A stretch of 64,000 nucleotides of DNA from Paenactinomyces guangxiensis (GTDB lineage Bacteria > Bacillota > Bacilli > Thermoactinomycetales > Thermoactinomycetaceae), in NCBI RefSeq assembly GCF_016055185.1, contig NZ_JAECVR010000021.1:1-64000 (forward strand), read 5' to 3'. Of the stretch, positions 15,641 to 24,252 are shown piece by piece (the first letter of the stretch is position 1; each line of letters opens with the position of its first letter). Position numbers and translations under genes: made by a program. The notes beneath the pieces were generated by a model, which was not told where the DNA came from, ran no database searches, and saw only the letters and a program-made list of their open reading frames with translations.

Positions 15641-15665
15641 CTCGCTTCAGACTCGTTGAAGCGAG
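15641..15665. repeat. Hairpin after the malic enzyme gene
   Basis: CTCGCTTCA (15641-15649) and TGAAGCGAG (15657-15665) form a nine-pair stem with a seven-base loop just after the malic enzyme stop. No T run follows on the minus strand, so it may stabilise the 3' end rather than terminate. Confidence 0.5.
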
Positions 15666-15673
15666 AAGCTCTG

Positions 15674-17032
15674 TCACTTCAATGGAGAGCCGTTCACTTT
15701 CTCTTTACTCTTCTTCGGATTTTCCTGTGAAGCCACTTGTTCGACTGCCCGCGCTACCTCCACATGCACTTTGGGATCCAGCGGATGGGGGACAATCTCG
15801 CCGTGACTGGTGCAGTTGGAGATGGCACGTGCGGCAGCTACCAGCATGGAATGTGTAATCTGTGATGCCCGTGCATTGAGTGCTCCGCGGAAAATACCGG
15901 GAAAGCCGAGTACGTTGTTCACAGACCGGCCATCAGCGGCAAAAGCAGCTCCCGCTTTTAATGCATCCTCCGGTTCGATTTCCGGTTTGGGATTGGAAAG
16001 GGCAAGGATCACCTGTCCACGGCAAATCATCTCAGGCCGAATCAAGCCGGGGACTCCTGTTGTAGCGATAACAATATTACACCTGGACATTAAATCCTCC
16101 AGAGAGTCAAGAGGGGTTCCGCCATAACCCGCCAGACGGTCCAAAGCGGCAGGCTGGCGGTCCACCCCGCACATTTCCCGCACACCATAAGCCATAAACA
16201 TCCGGCAGATCGCCAGCCCGGCTGCTCCCAGTCCAATTTGTCCCACAACGGCCTCCTTCAATGTGACCCCGGCAGAGCGGCAAGCGGAAATCACAGCCGC
16301 CAGAGTAACAACCGCCGTTCCATGCTGATCATCATGCATGACCGGAATCGGAATCTCTTCTTTCAAACGTTCCTCAATCTCAAAGCAGTGAGGCGAGCCG
16401 ATATCCTCAAGCAAAATGCCGCCAAATCCTTTATATATATTTTTAACAGTGCGAACCACTTCGTCCGGATTGCTCGTATCCAATAAAATAGGTATTCCGC
16501 TAATCCCTGCAAACCGGTCAAATAATGCGGCCTTTCCCTCCATTACCGGCATGCCGGCCAGCGGACCGATATTGCCCAGTCCCAGAATAGCCGTCCCATC
16601 TGTAATAATGGCAACGCTGTTTCCAATGCTGGTATAATACCTCGCTTTTTCCGGATCTTCCTGAATCACGCGGCAGACGTTAGCTACACCCGGAGTATAA
16701 ACCCGGCGCAAATCGGCCAGGGAGCGGATATCCATGCGGCTGGTCATATGAATCTTACCGCCTTCATGTGCCCGCAGCACATCATCGGAAACGGCATGGA
16801 CAAAGATGCCACTTTCTAATTTCTTAATCGCTTCAACGACATCGTCCAACTGTTCATCGCTCTCACAATGAACGGTGATATCCCGTACTGTAGAGAGAGG
16901 ACCAATCTTAATCGTTGTAACATCTCCTATATCCCCGCCAGCCATTCCAATCGCTGTCGTAACCTTCCCTAAGTTTCCCGGTTTTGATGGGGTTTCCACT
17001 ATAATGCTTCGAATCACATTGCGTACTGCCAC
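15674..17032 (-). CDS. NAD(P)-dependent malic enzyme with N-terminal ACT domain
   Basis: Converts malate to pyruvate and CO2 with reduction of NAD(P)+. About residues 8-80 form an ACT domain (IIVETPSKPGNLGKVTTAIG, ITVHCESDEQLDDVV), a small-molecule sensing module. Then come the malic enzyme parts: YTPGVANVCR with the catalytic Tyr, GTAILGLGNIG, the metal-binding region ILLEDIGSPHCFEIEERL and HDDQHGTAVV, and the NAD-binding GQIGLGAAGLAI. The long frame begins at 17149, but the first 39 residues look non-native and contain the hairpin at 17076-17107. GTG 17032 follows AGGAGG by 5 bases, giving 452 residues. It lies after pgsA on the same strand. Cofactor preference cannot be told. Confidence 0.9.
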   Translation of the reverse strand: MAVRNVIRSIIVETPSKPGNLGKVTTAIGMAGGDIGDVTTIKIGPLSTVRDITVHCESDEQLDDVVEAIKKLESGIFVHAVSDDVLRAHEGGKIHMTSRMDIRSLADLRRVYTPGVANVCRVIQEDPEKARYYTSIGNSVAIITDGTAILGLGNIGPLAGMPVMEGKAALFDRFAGISGIPILLDTSNPDEVVRTVKNIYKGFGGILLEDIGSPHCFEIEERLKEEIPIPVMHDDQHGTAVVTLAAVISACRSAGVTLKEAVVGQIGLGAAGLAICRMFMAYGVREMCGVDRQPAALDRLAGYGGTPLDSLEDLMSRCNIVIATTGVPGLIRPEMICRGQVILALSNPKPEIEPEDALKAGAAFAADGRSVNNVLGFPGIFRGALNARASQITHSMLVAAARAISNCTSHGEIVPHPLDPKVHVEVARAVEQVASQENPKKSKEKVNGSPLK

Positions 17033-17075
17033 ACTCACACCTCCTAACACCCTATCATACAAGATCTGCGGACAT

Positions 17076-17107
17076 AAAAAAAGAACCGTCCCATCTGGTA
17101 CCGGTCC
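17076..17107 (-). terminator. Weak terminator between pgsA and the malic enzyme gene
   Basis: On the minus strand GGACCG pairs with CGGTTC (one G-U pair) and seven T residues follow. A TATGAT box lies just beyond, before the malic enzyme ribosome site. This supports the downstream start chosen for the malic enzyme. Confidence 0.45.
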
Positions 17108-17148
17108 CCAAATCATAGGCAAAGATTTCATAGAAACAATCACTTTCA

Positions 17149-17688
17149 TTACATAAACCGTTCATTCACCATTTTGAGCTGAAACATATAGACGATGGAA
17201 GTTAAATAGGAAAGGGCAATCACTGACCATAAAAACACCTGGGCAATTTCCCACATTGAGTCACCCGGAGAGCTGATCATCAACAGCAACAGTGCGATAT
17301 AAAAGAGAACAGTTGTCAGTTTCCCCAACATATTGGCAGGAACGGTTTTTTTCCCGCGGAAATGAAAGATCACCGAGCAAAGGATCATCGTCATATCCCG
17401 GAAGAAAATCGCAACTGCGGCCCAAAAGCTGATTTTGCCGGAAATCAACAGGGATAAAAAGACAGCAATCATCATCAGTTTATCGGCAAGAGGATCCAGC
17501 ATAATCCCCAGCTGAGTGATCTGTTGATTGCGGCGTGCCAGATATCCATCTACAACATCTGTCAACCCTGCGAGAAGGATTATCCCTAGAGCCCAGTACA
17601 TTCTCATTGGCTGGTCCGAGAAAAAGACGACGAGGTAAACAGGAATCAAAGCTAAGCGAACCATTGTTAATAAATTGGGCAAGTTCAT
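17149..17688 (-). CDS. pgsA: CDP-diacylglycerol--glycerol-3-phosphate 3-phosphatidyltransferase
   Basis: A 179-residue membrane enzyme making phosphatidylglycerol phosphate, the first step to phosphatidylglycerol and cardiolipin. The CDP-alcohol phosphotransferase signature D-x2-D-G-x2-A-R-x8-G-x3-D-x3-D is complete in TDVVDGYLARRNQQITQLG followed by IMLDPLADK. Several hydrophobic segments follow. The frame extends to 17787, but ATG 17688 (MNLPNLLTMVRL) has GGAGG 7 bases upstream and is the family start. Some proteins of this family use other alcohols; pgsA is the usual assignment in Bacillales. Confidence 0.85.
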   Translation of the reverse strand: MNLPNLLTMVRLALIPVYLVVFFSDQPMRMYWALGIILLAGLTDVVDGYLARRNQQITQLGIMLDPLADKLMMIAVFLSLLISGKISFWAAVAIFFRDMTMILCSVIFHFRGKKTVPANMLGKLTTVLFYIALLLLMISSPGDSMWEIAQVFLWSVIALSYLTSIVYMFQLKMVNERFM

Positions 17689-17765
17689 CCAGGATCCTCC
17701 TCTCACAGCTTGCCATTTAAAAATAGAAACAGATCTGCTTAAAATGAACAGAAACAGACACGAAA

Positions 17766-17815
17766 GACCCCGTCTTTCCCGCTTCAAGCAATTAACCCAA
17801 AGCGCAGACGGGTTC
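17766..17815 (-). terminator. Terminator after the EpuA-domain gene
   Basis: GACCCCGTCT (17766-17775) and AGACGGGTTC (17806-17815) form a strong stem around about 30 bases, with TTTC following on the minus strand. It lies directly after the stop at 17818. Confidence 0.55.
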
Positions 17816-17817
17816 TT

Positions 17818-18618
17818 TTACCCATATATAAGATTATAGATATGCTCCCACATCTCTATATCAAAAACATCGCCCGCCGGTTGGTCTCCAATAAAAGTAT
17901 GGCCAATAATCAGACTAACGATTAGAACAACAAACAACAATACCGGTAACCACAGAATTTTAACCGCCCATTTTACAACATTTTTTCCTGTCCCGCTTCC
18001 TTCGGAAATATCGGGATTACCGTCATCTGAATAGGAATCATCATGATTGTTTTCCCAATCTTGTTCCACACTAAACGCCGGTTTTTTTACCTCTGTTTGG
18101 TACTCATGTTTTTCTTTGGGCTCGGGCAAAGGGTCGATGGAATACTCCTTAAAGTCAATCGGCGTTAATGTGTCTTCCAGCGAAGGAGCGCTTTGATGTT
18201 TCCCTGTTCTCTGTTCTTCTTCCAGCTTCTGTTCAACCTGTTTGGCAGAGGCCTTGTCGAAGTGATCCACAGGCTTTGGACTGTCCGCTTTTTCCGTTGA
18301 ATCCTCATCTGCTTTTTGTTTTAGCTGTCCGATGGCAGGGGAGGGTTCATCGGGATGTTTCGACACATCAACGGCCGGGCTGTCCTTTTCTTTGTCCTTG
18401 ATCCCTAAATTTGTCTGCGTGTCCAAGTCTTCCTCATCACTTTTGCTCCATTTTAGCTTACCGATCGGCAGACGGGATTCCAGGTCTTTACTTAACTCTT
18501 TTAACGAGCTTTTCGGCTTTTTTTTTGTCTTTTTTTTTGCATTTTCCATCGGGTTTTTAGCATTCTCCATCTGTTCTGAATGACCGTTCATCGGCTTTTC
18601 TTTATCCGGATAACTCAT
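17818..18618 (-). CDS. EpuA-domain protein with long charged N-terminus
   Basis: The 266-residue product has a very polar, Lys/Glu/Ser-rich region over residues 1-210 with little predicted order, then one membrane segment (about 220-240, LWLPVLLFVVLIVSLIIGHTF) and a short external tail with IGDQPAGDVF and MWEHIYNLI. That C-terminal pattern is the EpuA family (PF11772), often labelled RNA polymerase subunit beta by database propagation although no polymerase role is evident. The unusual part is the long cytosolic extension; typical EpuA proteins are mostly just the membrane part. It lies between spoIIID and pgsA and is followed by its own terminator. Function unknown. Confidence 0.7.
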   Translation of the reverse strand: MSYPDKEKPMNGHSEQMENAKNPMENAKKKTKKKPKSSLKELSKDLESRLPIGKLKWSKSDEEDLDTQTNLGIKDKEKDSPAVDVSKHPDEPSPAIGQLKQKADEDSTEKADSPKPVDHFDKASAKQVEQKLEEEQRTGKHQSAPSLEDTLTPIDFKEYSIDPLPEPKEKHEYQTEVKKPAFSVEQDWENNHDDSYSDDGNPDISEGSGTGKNVVKWAVKILWLPVLLFVVLIVSLIIGHTFIGDQPAGDVFDIEMWEHIYNLIYG

Positions 18619-18878
18619 TTGCCATTCCTCTCCAAATAACTAACTTCATTAAAAGCTCGTCCTACGAAACGCAACATATCTATACATGATCTTGCAGGCT
18701 AATTCCAACTGTGTATAAATAGAATATATCGCAACTGTTGACATAAGTCTACACTTAGTCATAATCGTTTCCAAACGTTTTTCTCACAAAGAAGTGCACC
18801 GGAGCGAATGGTATTCCGTGATAAGAGCCCCTGATCTTCTAAAAATGACACATAGCTGCTTCCGGTGCGTGTTTGTTA
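18619..18878. other. Intergenic region with long-range inverted repeat
   Basis: GCACCGGAGC (18796-18805) and GCTTCCGGTGC (18858-18868) are inverted arms about 50 bases apart, just after the spoIIID stop. The long loop makes a classical terminator unlikely but an RNA end structure is possible. No gene is supported here. Confidence 0.4.
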
Positions 18879-19172
18879 TTAAACTTTAACGGGAACTTCC
18901 CGGGCTCTTATCTCTTTCACTGGCGATTTGCGCTTATATTTTATTTTTGTTGCCTCCCCTCCTCTGATATGGCGAATAGACTTATGGTATTCAAGGATTT
19001 CTTTCACCTGATTGGCTAAATCGGGATTAATCTCAGGCAGACGCTCTGTTAAATCTTTATGAACCGTGCTTTTGGAAACGCCGAACTCTTTGGCAATCGT
19101 ACGAACTGTATTTCGTGTTTCTACAAAGTAGCGTCCAATTTTTATGGTTCTTTCTTTAATATAATCATGCAC
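18879..19172 (-). CDS. spoIIID: Sporulation transcriptional regulator SpoIIID
   Basis: A 97-residue DNA-binding protein acting in the mother cell under sigma-E control in Bacillus. It begins MHDYIKERTIKIGRYFVETR, has a helix-turn-helix at about residues 21-45 (NTVRTIAKEFGVSKSTVHKD) and a basic C-terminal tail that also contacts DNA in the B. subtilis protein. Length is near the usual 93. It is next to spoIIQ, as in the ancestral order. Identity is secure from sequence and context. Confidence 0.95.
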   Translation of the reverse strand: MHDYIKERTIKIGRYFVETRNTVRTIAKEFGVSKSTVHKDLTERLPEINPDLANQVKEILEYHKSIRHIRGGEATKIKYKRKSPVKEIRAREVPVKV

Positions 19173-19268
19173 TCGCCTTGTTCCCCCTTTCCAAATGTCT
19201 GGTACATTATATGAGTCGTTTTATGGGTTATTCTCCATGAACAAGCACTGACAAGCTTCCAACTCAAG

Positions 19269-19295
19269 AAAAAACCGTCCTCTGCGCGAGGACGG
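19269..19295 (-). terminator. Terminator after spoIIQ
   Basis: CCGTCCTC and GAGGACGG form an eight-pair stem with a small loop at 19275-19295; on the minus strand TTTTTT follows. It lies 7 bases after the spoIIQ stop. Confidence 0.85.
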
Positions 19296-19301
19296 CTTCA
19301 T

Positions 19302-20006
19302 TTATTCATTTTCGCCTGGTAAATATTGAGCCGGGTTCACTGCCTGGTTGTTTTTGTTTCGTACCTCAAAGTGCAGATGAACCCCGGCCTCCTTTTCAAA
19401 ATTGTTGCGGCCGGCTTTGGCGATGACATCACCCTGTTTGACTTGTTGCCCTTTCCGGACTTTTACATCATCCACACACTGGTAAACAGTGGTAATGCCG
19501 CTTTCATGCTGAATCTCCACTTGATACCCGACAATGGGATTATCTTCGATACGAGTTACTTTTCCATCCAAAACAGCAACCACATCAAATGTTTTCCCGT
19601 CTTTGCGGGCAAAATCCACTCCCGTATGAGGCCAGTAAGTATTTGCATACTTTACTAAAGACGCCTCTTTGCTTTTCTGGGAGCCTGCTTCATCGTAGAA
19701 GCCTGTGGTTCTTACAGCCTGAGAGTTTTTCCCCGCTGGTAAAACCATTTCTTCCCCGATCGGGTTATCAGGAACATACTCTTCTTGCAAAATGGTATCT
19801 GATGTACCCAATTTTGTTTTTGTGGTTTTTGTTACTTCTTCCAGCTGATAATTTTGATACCACCAGGCAAGGCTTAGAATCAGTGCGGCCGCTGTCACAT
19901 AAACTGCCGGAAAAAACCACTTTTTTCCGAATAGCCGCTTCCATTTGAGGCGGCGTTTCGCTTTTTCAAAGGAAGGGATGTTTTTATTTGGTTCTTCTGG
20001 TTTCAT
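19302..20006 (-). CDS. spoIIQ: Stage II sporulation protein Q, M23 (LytM) domain
   Basis: A 234-residue forespore membrane protein that in Bacillus pairs with SpoIIIAH across the intermembrane space during engulfment. Residues 1-30 are basic and cytosolic, 31-49 form the membrane segment, and about 115-230 are a LytM domain. The zinc ligands of M23 peptidases are kept: His127 and Asp131 in HTGVD, and His212 in HLHFEV. The catalytic His usually found in the Y-x-H-L motif is replaced by Cys177 (VYQCVDD). Position between spoIID and spoIIID supports identity. A peptidase function is therefore doubtful even though metal could bind. Confidence 0.92.
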   Translation of the reverse strand: MKPEEPNKNIPSFEKAKRRLKWKRLFGKKWFFPAVYVTAAALILSLAWWYQNYQLEEVTKTTKTKLGTSDTILQEEYVPDNPIGEEMVLPAGKNSQAVRTTGFYDEAGSQKSKEASLVKYANTYWPHTGVDFARKDGKTFDVVAVLDGKVTRIEDNPIVGYQVEIQHESGITTVYQCVDDVKVRKGQQVKQGDVIAKAGRNNFEKEAGVHLHFEVRNKNNQAVNPAQYLPGENE

Positions 20007-20153
20007 TATCTAATCACCTCAGGAACCATTGTCGACAGCAAAAACTCTTTTTATACCCAAGGTGAACAATCTTTAGTAAATTCGCAAACCCTATGGAATA
20101 GCAGTGAGTTTCCCGTTCCTCTGTTATTTTTCATTGCCAGCGGCAAAGCCGGG

Positions 20154-21197
20154 TTATCCTCTCTCAGAAATAGTGAGCTGAACTTTCTGTACCTTTACCC
20201 CCTGATAATAATGTTGAACAATCTCCGTCACTTTTTTACCCTGTTGTGCCATCAAGTTGGCGCCCCACTGGCTCATTCCCACACCATGGCCATAACCCCG
20301 TGTTTTCACCACGACCTTTTTGCCTTTGATCTCCCAACTAAAATCAGAAGAGGGCAATTGCAGAGCCTCTCTGACTTCCCGTCCCGTAAACTTCTGATCA
20401 CCAATTTGAATCCGGGAGATCCGGTTACCGCTCGTCCGCTCCAATACTTGCATCATCCGCTGTCCGGATGAGGTTGGGAGCGCGATTGATTTTCCGGTTT
20501 TCTTTTGCAACTTCCTGGTGAGGTCATCCAGCCTCAAGGTCTTCACCCCTTCATATTTGGGAGACTGTTGATCCCAGGAGGAGTCTACACTTCGCAAATA
20601 AGGATACTTAGCGGAAAAATAATCTTCGGAGTTCTCTGTCCGGCCATTGCTGGTTGAAAAAAAAGCTGCATAGATCGGCTTTCCCTTGTAGGTGATAATT
20701 TTTCCTCGGGTGGCACGAACTGCTTCATCAATCTTTTTTATGTTGTTTTTATAATTGGTGCCCCACTTCTTCTGCAACTGTTGGTCAGTTGAATAGACCT
20801 GATGCTGGACTGTATCGGTAACTACTGCGGATTCGGCTGCTTTTCCCCAACGGGACATATCTGAAAAATCTTTTTTCACCAGGCGGTCGATGATATATGT
20901 ACGAGCAGCCAATGCCTGGGCTTTAAGGGCTTCCACATGAAAGTTTACCGGCATCTCGGAGGCGACCACCCCGCGTATATAAGATTCTAAAGGTACTTCT
21001 TCCACTCGTTTCTCATGGGTCAGATAGACACGGATGACCGGCGAGGAATCCTTGTTTGCGGTGGAATTCACCTGCCGGACTGTGCTGGCAGAAGCAGATT
21101 GCGGCGAAGGATCGGTTTGAAACGCAACCAGCAACGCCGGAATAATCAGAATGACAATGATGAGGGTAACAGTGAGAAACAACAGTCTTTTTTGCAA
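20154..21197 (-). CDS. spoIID: Stage II sporulation protein D, peptidoglycan lytic transglycosylase
   Basis: A 347-residue membrane-anchored enzyme of the engulfment DMP machine. After an N-terminal membrane segment (about 4-26) the SpoIID domain has VPLESYIRGVVASEMP with the likely catalytic Glu81, EALKAQALAARTYI, AAFFSTSNGRTENSEDYF and YLRSVDSSWD, and ends with TRGYGHGVGMSQWGANLMA, a family hallmark. The start is TTG at 21197 with GGAGG 9 bases upstream; no ATG is available in frame. In Bacillus it is sigma-E controlled; no such promoter was resolved here. Confidence 0.94.
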   Translation of the reverse strand: MQKRLLFLTVTLIIVILIIPALLVAFQTDPSPQSASASTVRQVNSTANKDSSPVIRVYLTHEKRVEEVPLESYIRGVVASEMPVNFHVEALKAQALAARTYIIDRLVKKDFSDMSRWGKAAESAVVTDTVQHQVYSTDQQLQKKWGTNYKNNIKKIDEAVRATRGKIITYKGKPIYAAFFSTSNGRTENSEDYFSAKYPYLRSVDSSWDQQSPKYEGVKTLRLDDLTRKLQKKTGKSIALPTSSGQRMMQVLERTSGNRISRIQIGDQKFTGREVREALQLPSSDFSWEIKGKKVVVKTRGYGHGVGMSQWGANLMAQQGKKVTEIVQHYYQGVKVQKVQLTISERG

Positions 21198-21403
21198 CCA
21201 TCTTCGCCTCCGTCCATTTTCCTTGAGACAATTTCACTGTTTAAGCTTATTGCCACTTCTCCCTGAACTCTGATCTCTCGGCTGGAATCAGGGTTTCTCC
21301 CGTATAGCAGTACCTTCATCCAGCCTCTATTAAACTATTATGAAACCTTCTATCCTTTAGAACCATAAATAGAGAAAGCATGGCAAAAAACTCTATACAA
21401 CCG

Positions 21404-21443
21404 AAAAAGCAGACGATAAACGGCTCGCTTATCGTCTGCTTTT
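21404..21443. terminator. Bidirectional terminator after murA
   Basis: AAAAAGCAGACGATAA (21404-21419) and TTATCGTCTGCTTTT (21429-21443) form a 15-pair stem with T runs on both strands. On the minus strand it ends the murA transcript. Confidence 0.9.
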
Positions 21444-21505
21444 CCTGAGATTACGATTATTTCCCACAGTTCCATTCTAACCGTTTTGTAAACCGCTTTG
21501 CCACG

Positions 21506-22807
21506 TTACGCGTAAGAATGTTGATGAACAGCGGAATCTTTGTTTTCATCTACAGCCACGCGCTCAATCACGGCACCTAATGCACGAAGCTTGCCAACGA
21601 TATCCACATATCCACGGTCTACATGGTGCAGTTCGGTCACTTCAGTAACCCCTCCGGCCACTAGACCTGCCAGGATCAAGGAAGCACCCGCCCGCAAATC
21701 AGTGGCTTTTACCTGGGCGCCGGAAAGTGGACGGCCCCCTTCAATAATCGCCGTACGACCGTCAATTTTAATGGCCGCACCCATGCGCTTAAATTCTTCT
21801 ACATGCATAAAGCGGTTTTCAAAAACAGTCTCGGTAAGTAAGCTGGTTCCTTTGGCAGTCAGCAGTAACGCCATGATCTGGGATTGCATATCTGTAGGAA
21901 ATCCCGGGTAAGGCAATGTTTTCACATCGGCAGGTTTCAACTCGCCTTCGGCACGGACATGAATACCGTTTTCCCCTTCTAATACATGAACGCCCATTTC
22001 ACGCATTTTCGCAGTCAACGGGCCCAAATGATCAGAAATGGCTCCTTCAACAAACACTTCACCGCGTGTTATCGCAGCCGCTACCATATAAGTACCCGCC
22101 TCAATGCGGTCGGGGATGACGGTATATTCCGTCCCGCGCAGGAAGTCTACACCATCGATGCGGATTTCGTCTGTTCCGGCTCCCCGCACTTTTGCTCCCA
22201 TCGCATTGAGAAAGTTTGCAAGATCAATAATTTCCGGCTCGCAGGCCGCATTTTCGATCACGGTACGACCCTGGGCCAGCGTTGCCGCCATCATGATATT
22301 TTGCGTGGCTCCTACACTTGGGAAGTCAAGATAGATTCTGGTTCCTCGAAGACGATCCGGTACATGTCCCTCAACATATCCTTGACCCATCTCAAATTTG
22401 ACGCCTAATGCCTCTAATCCTTTGAGGTGTAAATCAATGGGACGGGTTCCGATCGCACATCCTCCCGGAAGGGGGATTCGGGCATGCTTTTTACGGGCAA
22501 GAAGGGGCCCCATAACGATAAAGGAGGCTCTCATTTTGCGAACCAATTCATACGGGGCTTCGGTTAAATTTAATTTTTCAGCATTGATGGTAACCTGATC
22601 ATCCCCGAGTTCGGTAAATACCCCCAATCGCCGGAGCAGTTGGGTAATGGTTTTCACATCTTCAAGCATCGGAACATCCAAAATTTTAATGTTACCGCGC
22701 GAAGCCAGAATCGAAGCAGCAATCAGAGGGAGAACGGCATTTTTTGCCCCGTGAACTTTAACTCTTCCCCTTAACCGTGCTCCACCTTGAACAATGATTT
22801 TTTCCAA
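21506..22807 (-). CDS. murA: UDP-N-acetylglucosamine 1-carboxyvinyltransferase
   Basis: A 433-residue enzyme adding enolpyruvate from PEP to UDP-GlcNAc, the first committed step of peptidoglycan synthesis. It shows [15 protein letters not shown] with Lys22 and Asn23, and the active-site loop [12 protein letters not shown] with Cys117, the residue alkylated by fosfomycin. The C-terminal half has [17 protein letters not shown] and [14 protein letters not shown]. Position downstream of ywmB corresponds to murAA of Bacillus. The gene is likely cotranscribed with ywmB (20-base gap). Confidence 0.96.
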   Translation of the reverse strand: MEKIIVQGGARLRGRVKVHGAKNAVLPLIAASILASRGNIKILDVPMLEDVKTITQLLRRLGVFTELGDDQVTINAEKLNLTEAPYELVRKMRASFIVMGPLLARKKHARIPLPGGCAIGTRPIDLHLKGLEALGVKFEMGQGYVEGHVPDRLRGTRIYLDFPSVGATQNIMMAATLAQGRTVIENAACEPEIIDLANFLNAMGAKVRGAGTDEIRIDGVDFLRGTEYTVIPDRIEAGTYMVAAAITRGEVFVEGAISDHLGPLTAKMREMGVHVLEGENGIHVRAEGELKPADVKTLPYPGFPTDMQSQIMALLLTAKGTSLLTETVFENRFMHVEEFKRMGAAIKIDGRTAIIEGGRPLSGAQVKATDLRAGASLILAGLVAGGVTEVTELHHVDRGYVDIVGKLRALGAVIERVAVDENKDSAVHQHSYA

Positions 22808-22826
22808 GTGTCTTCCCTCCGCATAG

Positions 22827-23552
22827 TTAGTATTCTATGGTGATAATCGGCGTTCCTAATGTAAATATCAGCCGATGAGTGTCGTGGTTAACCCGTGCCG
22901 CAGCTTGAATGTTCATCAAACCGCCTCCCGTTTTCAGGCCTCCGGGCAACATGGGAGTATGGGCAGAGATACTTACCGTATGGCTTGTACGCATTGACTC
23001 AACTTCGCTGGCCTGTAACTTTTTTAACGCTTGAACAATGGGTTGTTCCAGACCGGAGCGAAGTGGCTGGCTTCCTTGAATTGTAAAATGAAAATGCGGA
23101 ATAATTCCATTTGAATGGAGAACATTAACTAGCTGTTTGCGTACACGGGCCAATTCCTGCCCCGGGATTCCACGACCCCTTACTTGAATGGAAATATAAG
23201 GTTGACTCCACGTTCTTAGTGGCTCATCGTTGATAACGTTTAATTCTGCCGTTAAGTTTCGTCCAATTCGTCCCGAAGTTGTGTATTGTATGGCATTTTT
23301 GTTAACTTGCCTGTTTACCGGCATAAGCTGTAAAGATGTTTGGAGTCGTTTCACAAAGGTGTTCATTTGTGCTCTGGCAACAGGTTTGGAGATACGGCTT
23401 CCATGGTGCAGGACATACTGCTCAGGATCTGCCCCCACCGATTGAAATACGCGCAACAAAACTGATTCTGCGGACGGGTCCGTATGTGAACCTGCCAAAA
23501 ACAGACTGAGAGAAATCCATAATCCAACCTGGAATAACTGCAACTTCTTCAT
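22827..23552 (-). CDS. ywmB: YwmB family protein
   Basis: A 241-residue protein matching the YwmB family (PF08680), whose fold resembles a TATA-box-binding protein but whose function is unknown. There is a probable signal or anchor sequence in the first 22 residues ([16 protein letters not shown]), so it is probably outside the membrane. Recognisable parts are [20 protein letters not shown] and the C-terminal [10 protein letters not shown]. It lies directly before murA as in Bacillus subtilis. Confidence 0.85.
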   Translation of the reverse strand: MKKLQLFQVGLWISLSLFLAGSHTDPSAESVLLRVFQSVGADPEQYVLHHGSRISKPVARAQMNTFVKRLQTSLQLMPVNRQVNKNAIQYTTSGRIGRNLTAELNVINDEPLRTWSQPYISIQVRGRGIPGQELARVRKQLVNVLHSNGIIPHFHFTIQGSQPLRSGLEQPIVQALKKLQASEVESMRTSHTVSISAHTPMLPGGLKTGGGLMNIQAAARVNHDTHRLIFTLGTPIITIEY

Positions 23553-23621
23553 TATATCCTCTCCCGCTCGTTTTTATCATTACCATTTTTCACAAATGGG
23601 GGAGAGAATATACGATTTAGA

Positions 23622-23864
23622 CTAAGTAAACAGCTGACTGATTGATCTCGACCAGCTGAGATAATCAATCAAAAAAGTGGCTAATTGATGGCCCAGTATG
23701 ATAGACAAAATGATCATCAGCGCTTTGGCCTGGGCAGTGCGTTTGACCCGCATAACCATCTCAATACGAATCCCCATCAATACCCACCAACAAACAACGA
23801 TGCAAACCAGTGACAAACAAATATTGATGAGTGCGTTTAATCCAAACAGAGCCGCTCCTCCCAT
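23622..23864 (-). CDS. ywzB: DUF1146 family membrane protein (YwzB)
   Basis: An 80-residue protein with two hydrophobic segments (about 8-28 and 48-66) linked by a basic stretch RIEMVMRVKRTAQAK, the DUF1146 pattern. The frame is open to 23954 but ATG 23864 (MGGAALFGLNALI) has GGAG 8 bases upstream. In Bacillus subtilis ywzB lies near the end of the atp operon; here the nuo operon intervenes. Function unknown. Confidence 0.82.
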   Translation of the reverse strand: MGGAALFGLNALINICLSLVCIVVCWWVLMGIRIEMVMRVKRTAQAKALMIILSIILGHQLATFLIDYLSWSRSISQLFT

Positions 23865-23935
23865 GATATGCACTCCTTCTTTGAATGGTTCTTCACATGA
23901 AACAATGGTACATGAAAAAGATGTAGAGAGCAAAA

Positions 23936-24168
23936 AAATTTTTATGACTTGCAAGCATACTCCCTATTTTAATGGGGTAGATGAAAGTGAGCTTTACTCG
24001 GTATCCCCTTGTGGGATGCCTGATCCCCTTGTGGGATGCCTGATCCCCTTGTGGGATGCCTGGAGCATACTTTTTTACAGAAAAAGGAATATTTATCAAA
24101 TCCAATGATGACGTACATATGTGCTGTATATTGAAAACTGAATCGTTTAGGATTGTGGTGAGGAAGGA
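23936..24168. repeat. Dispersed repeat R1, copy b (three hairpin units)
   Basis: Matches 15358-15555 over its length. The main difference is the number of 20-bp units ATCCCCTTGTGGGATGCCTG: three head-to-tail identical copies (24003-24022, 24023-24042, 24043-24062) against one diverged unit in copy a. Each unit folds into ATCCC-CTTGT-GGGAT. A further small hairpin CTCCC...GGGGTAG is shared near the left end. It fills the gap between ywzB and nuoN and runs into a tail of repeat R2. Confidence 0.88.
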
Positions 24169-24213
24169 ATGATTTAACCTTTCATGCCAGGTCATGAGAG
24201 TTTTCTGTGAAAG
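24169..24213. repeat. Dispersed repeat R2, tail segment d
   Basis: GATTTAACCTTTCATGCCAGG and TCATGAGAG followed by TTTTCTGTGAAAG match the end of the R2 copy at 58349-58630 with a 13-base deletion, and the start motif TTTTCTGTGAAAG of other R2 copies comes next. The outer stem CTTTCATG/CATGAGAG is preserved. Confidence 0.65.
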
Positions 24214-24252
24214 ATCAATCTGATTTAGAATCCTTTTTTCATGTAGAATAAT

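Noticed and set aside
17033..17149. 39-residue N-terminal extension of the malic enzyme
   Set aside because: It spans a hairpin with a T run and a -10-like box and has no similarity to the enzyme; GTG 17032 has a strong ribosome site.
24003..24062. Three 20-bp direct repeats as a possible CRISPR array
   Set aside because: The units are contiguous without spacers and each is a simple hairpin; no cas gene is near.
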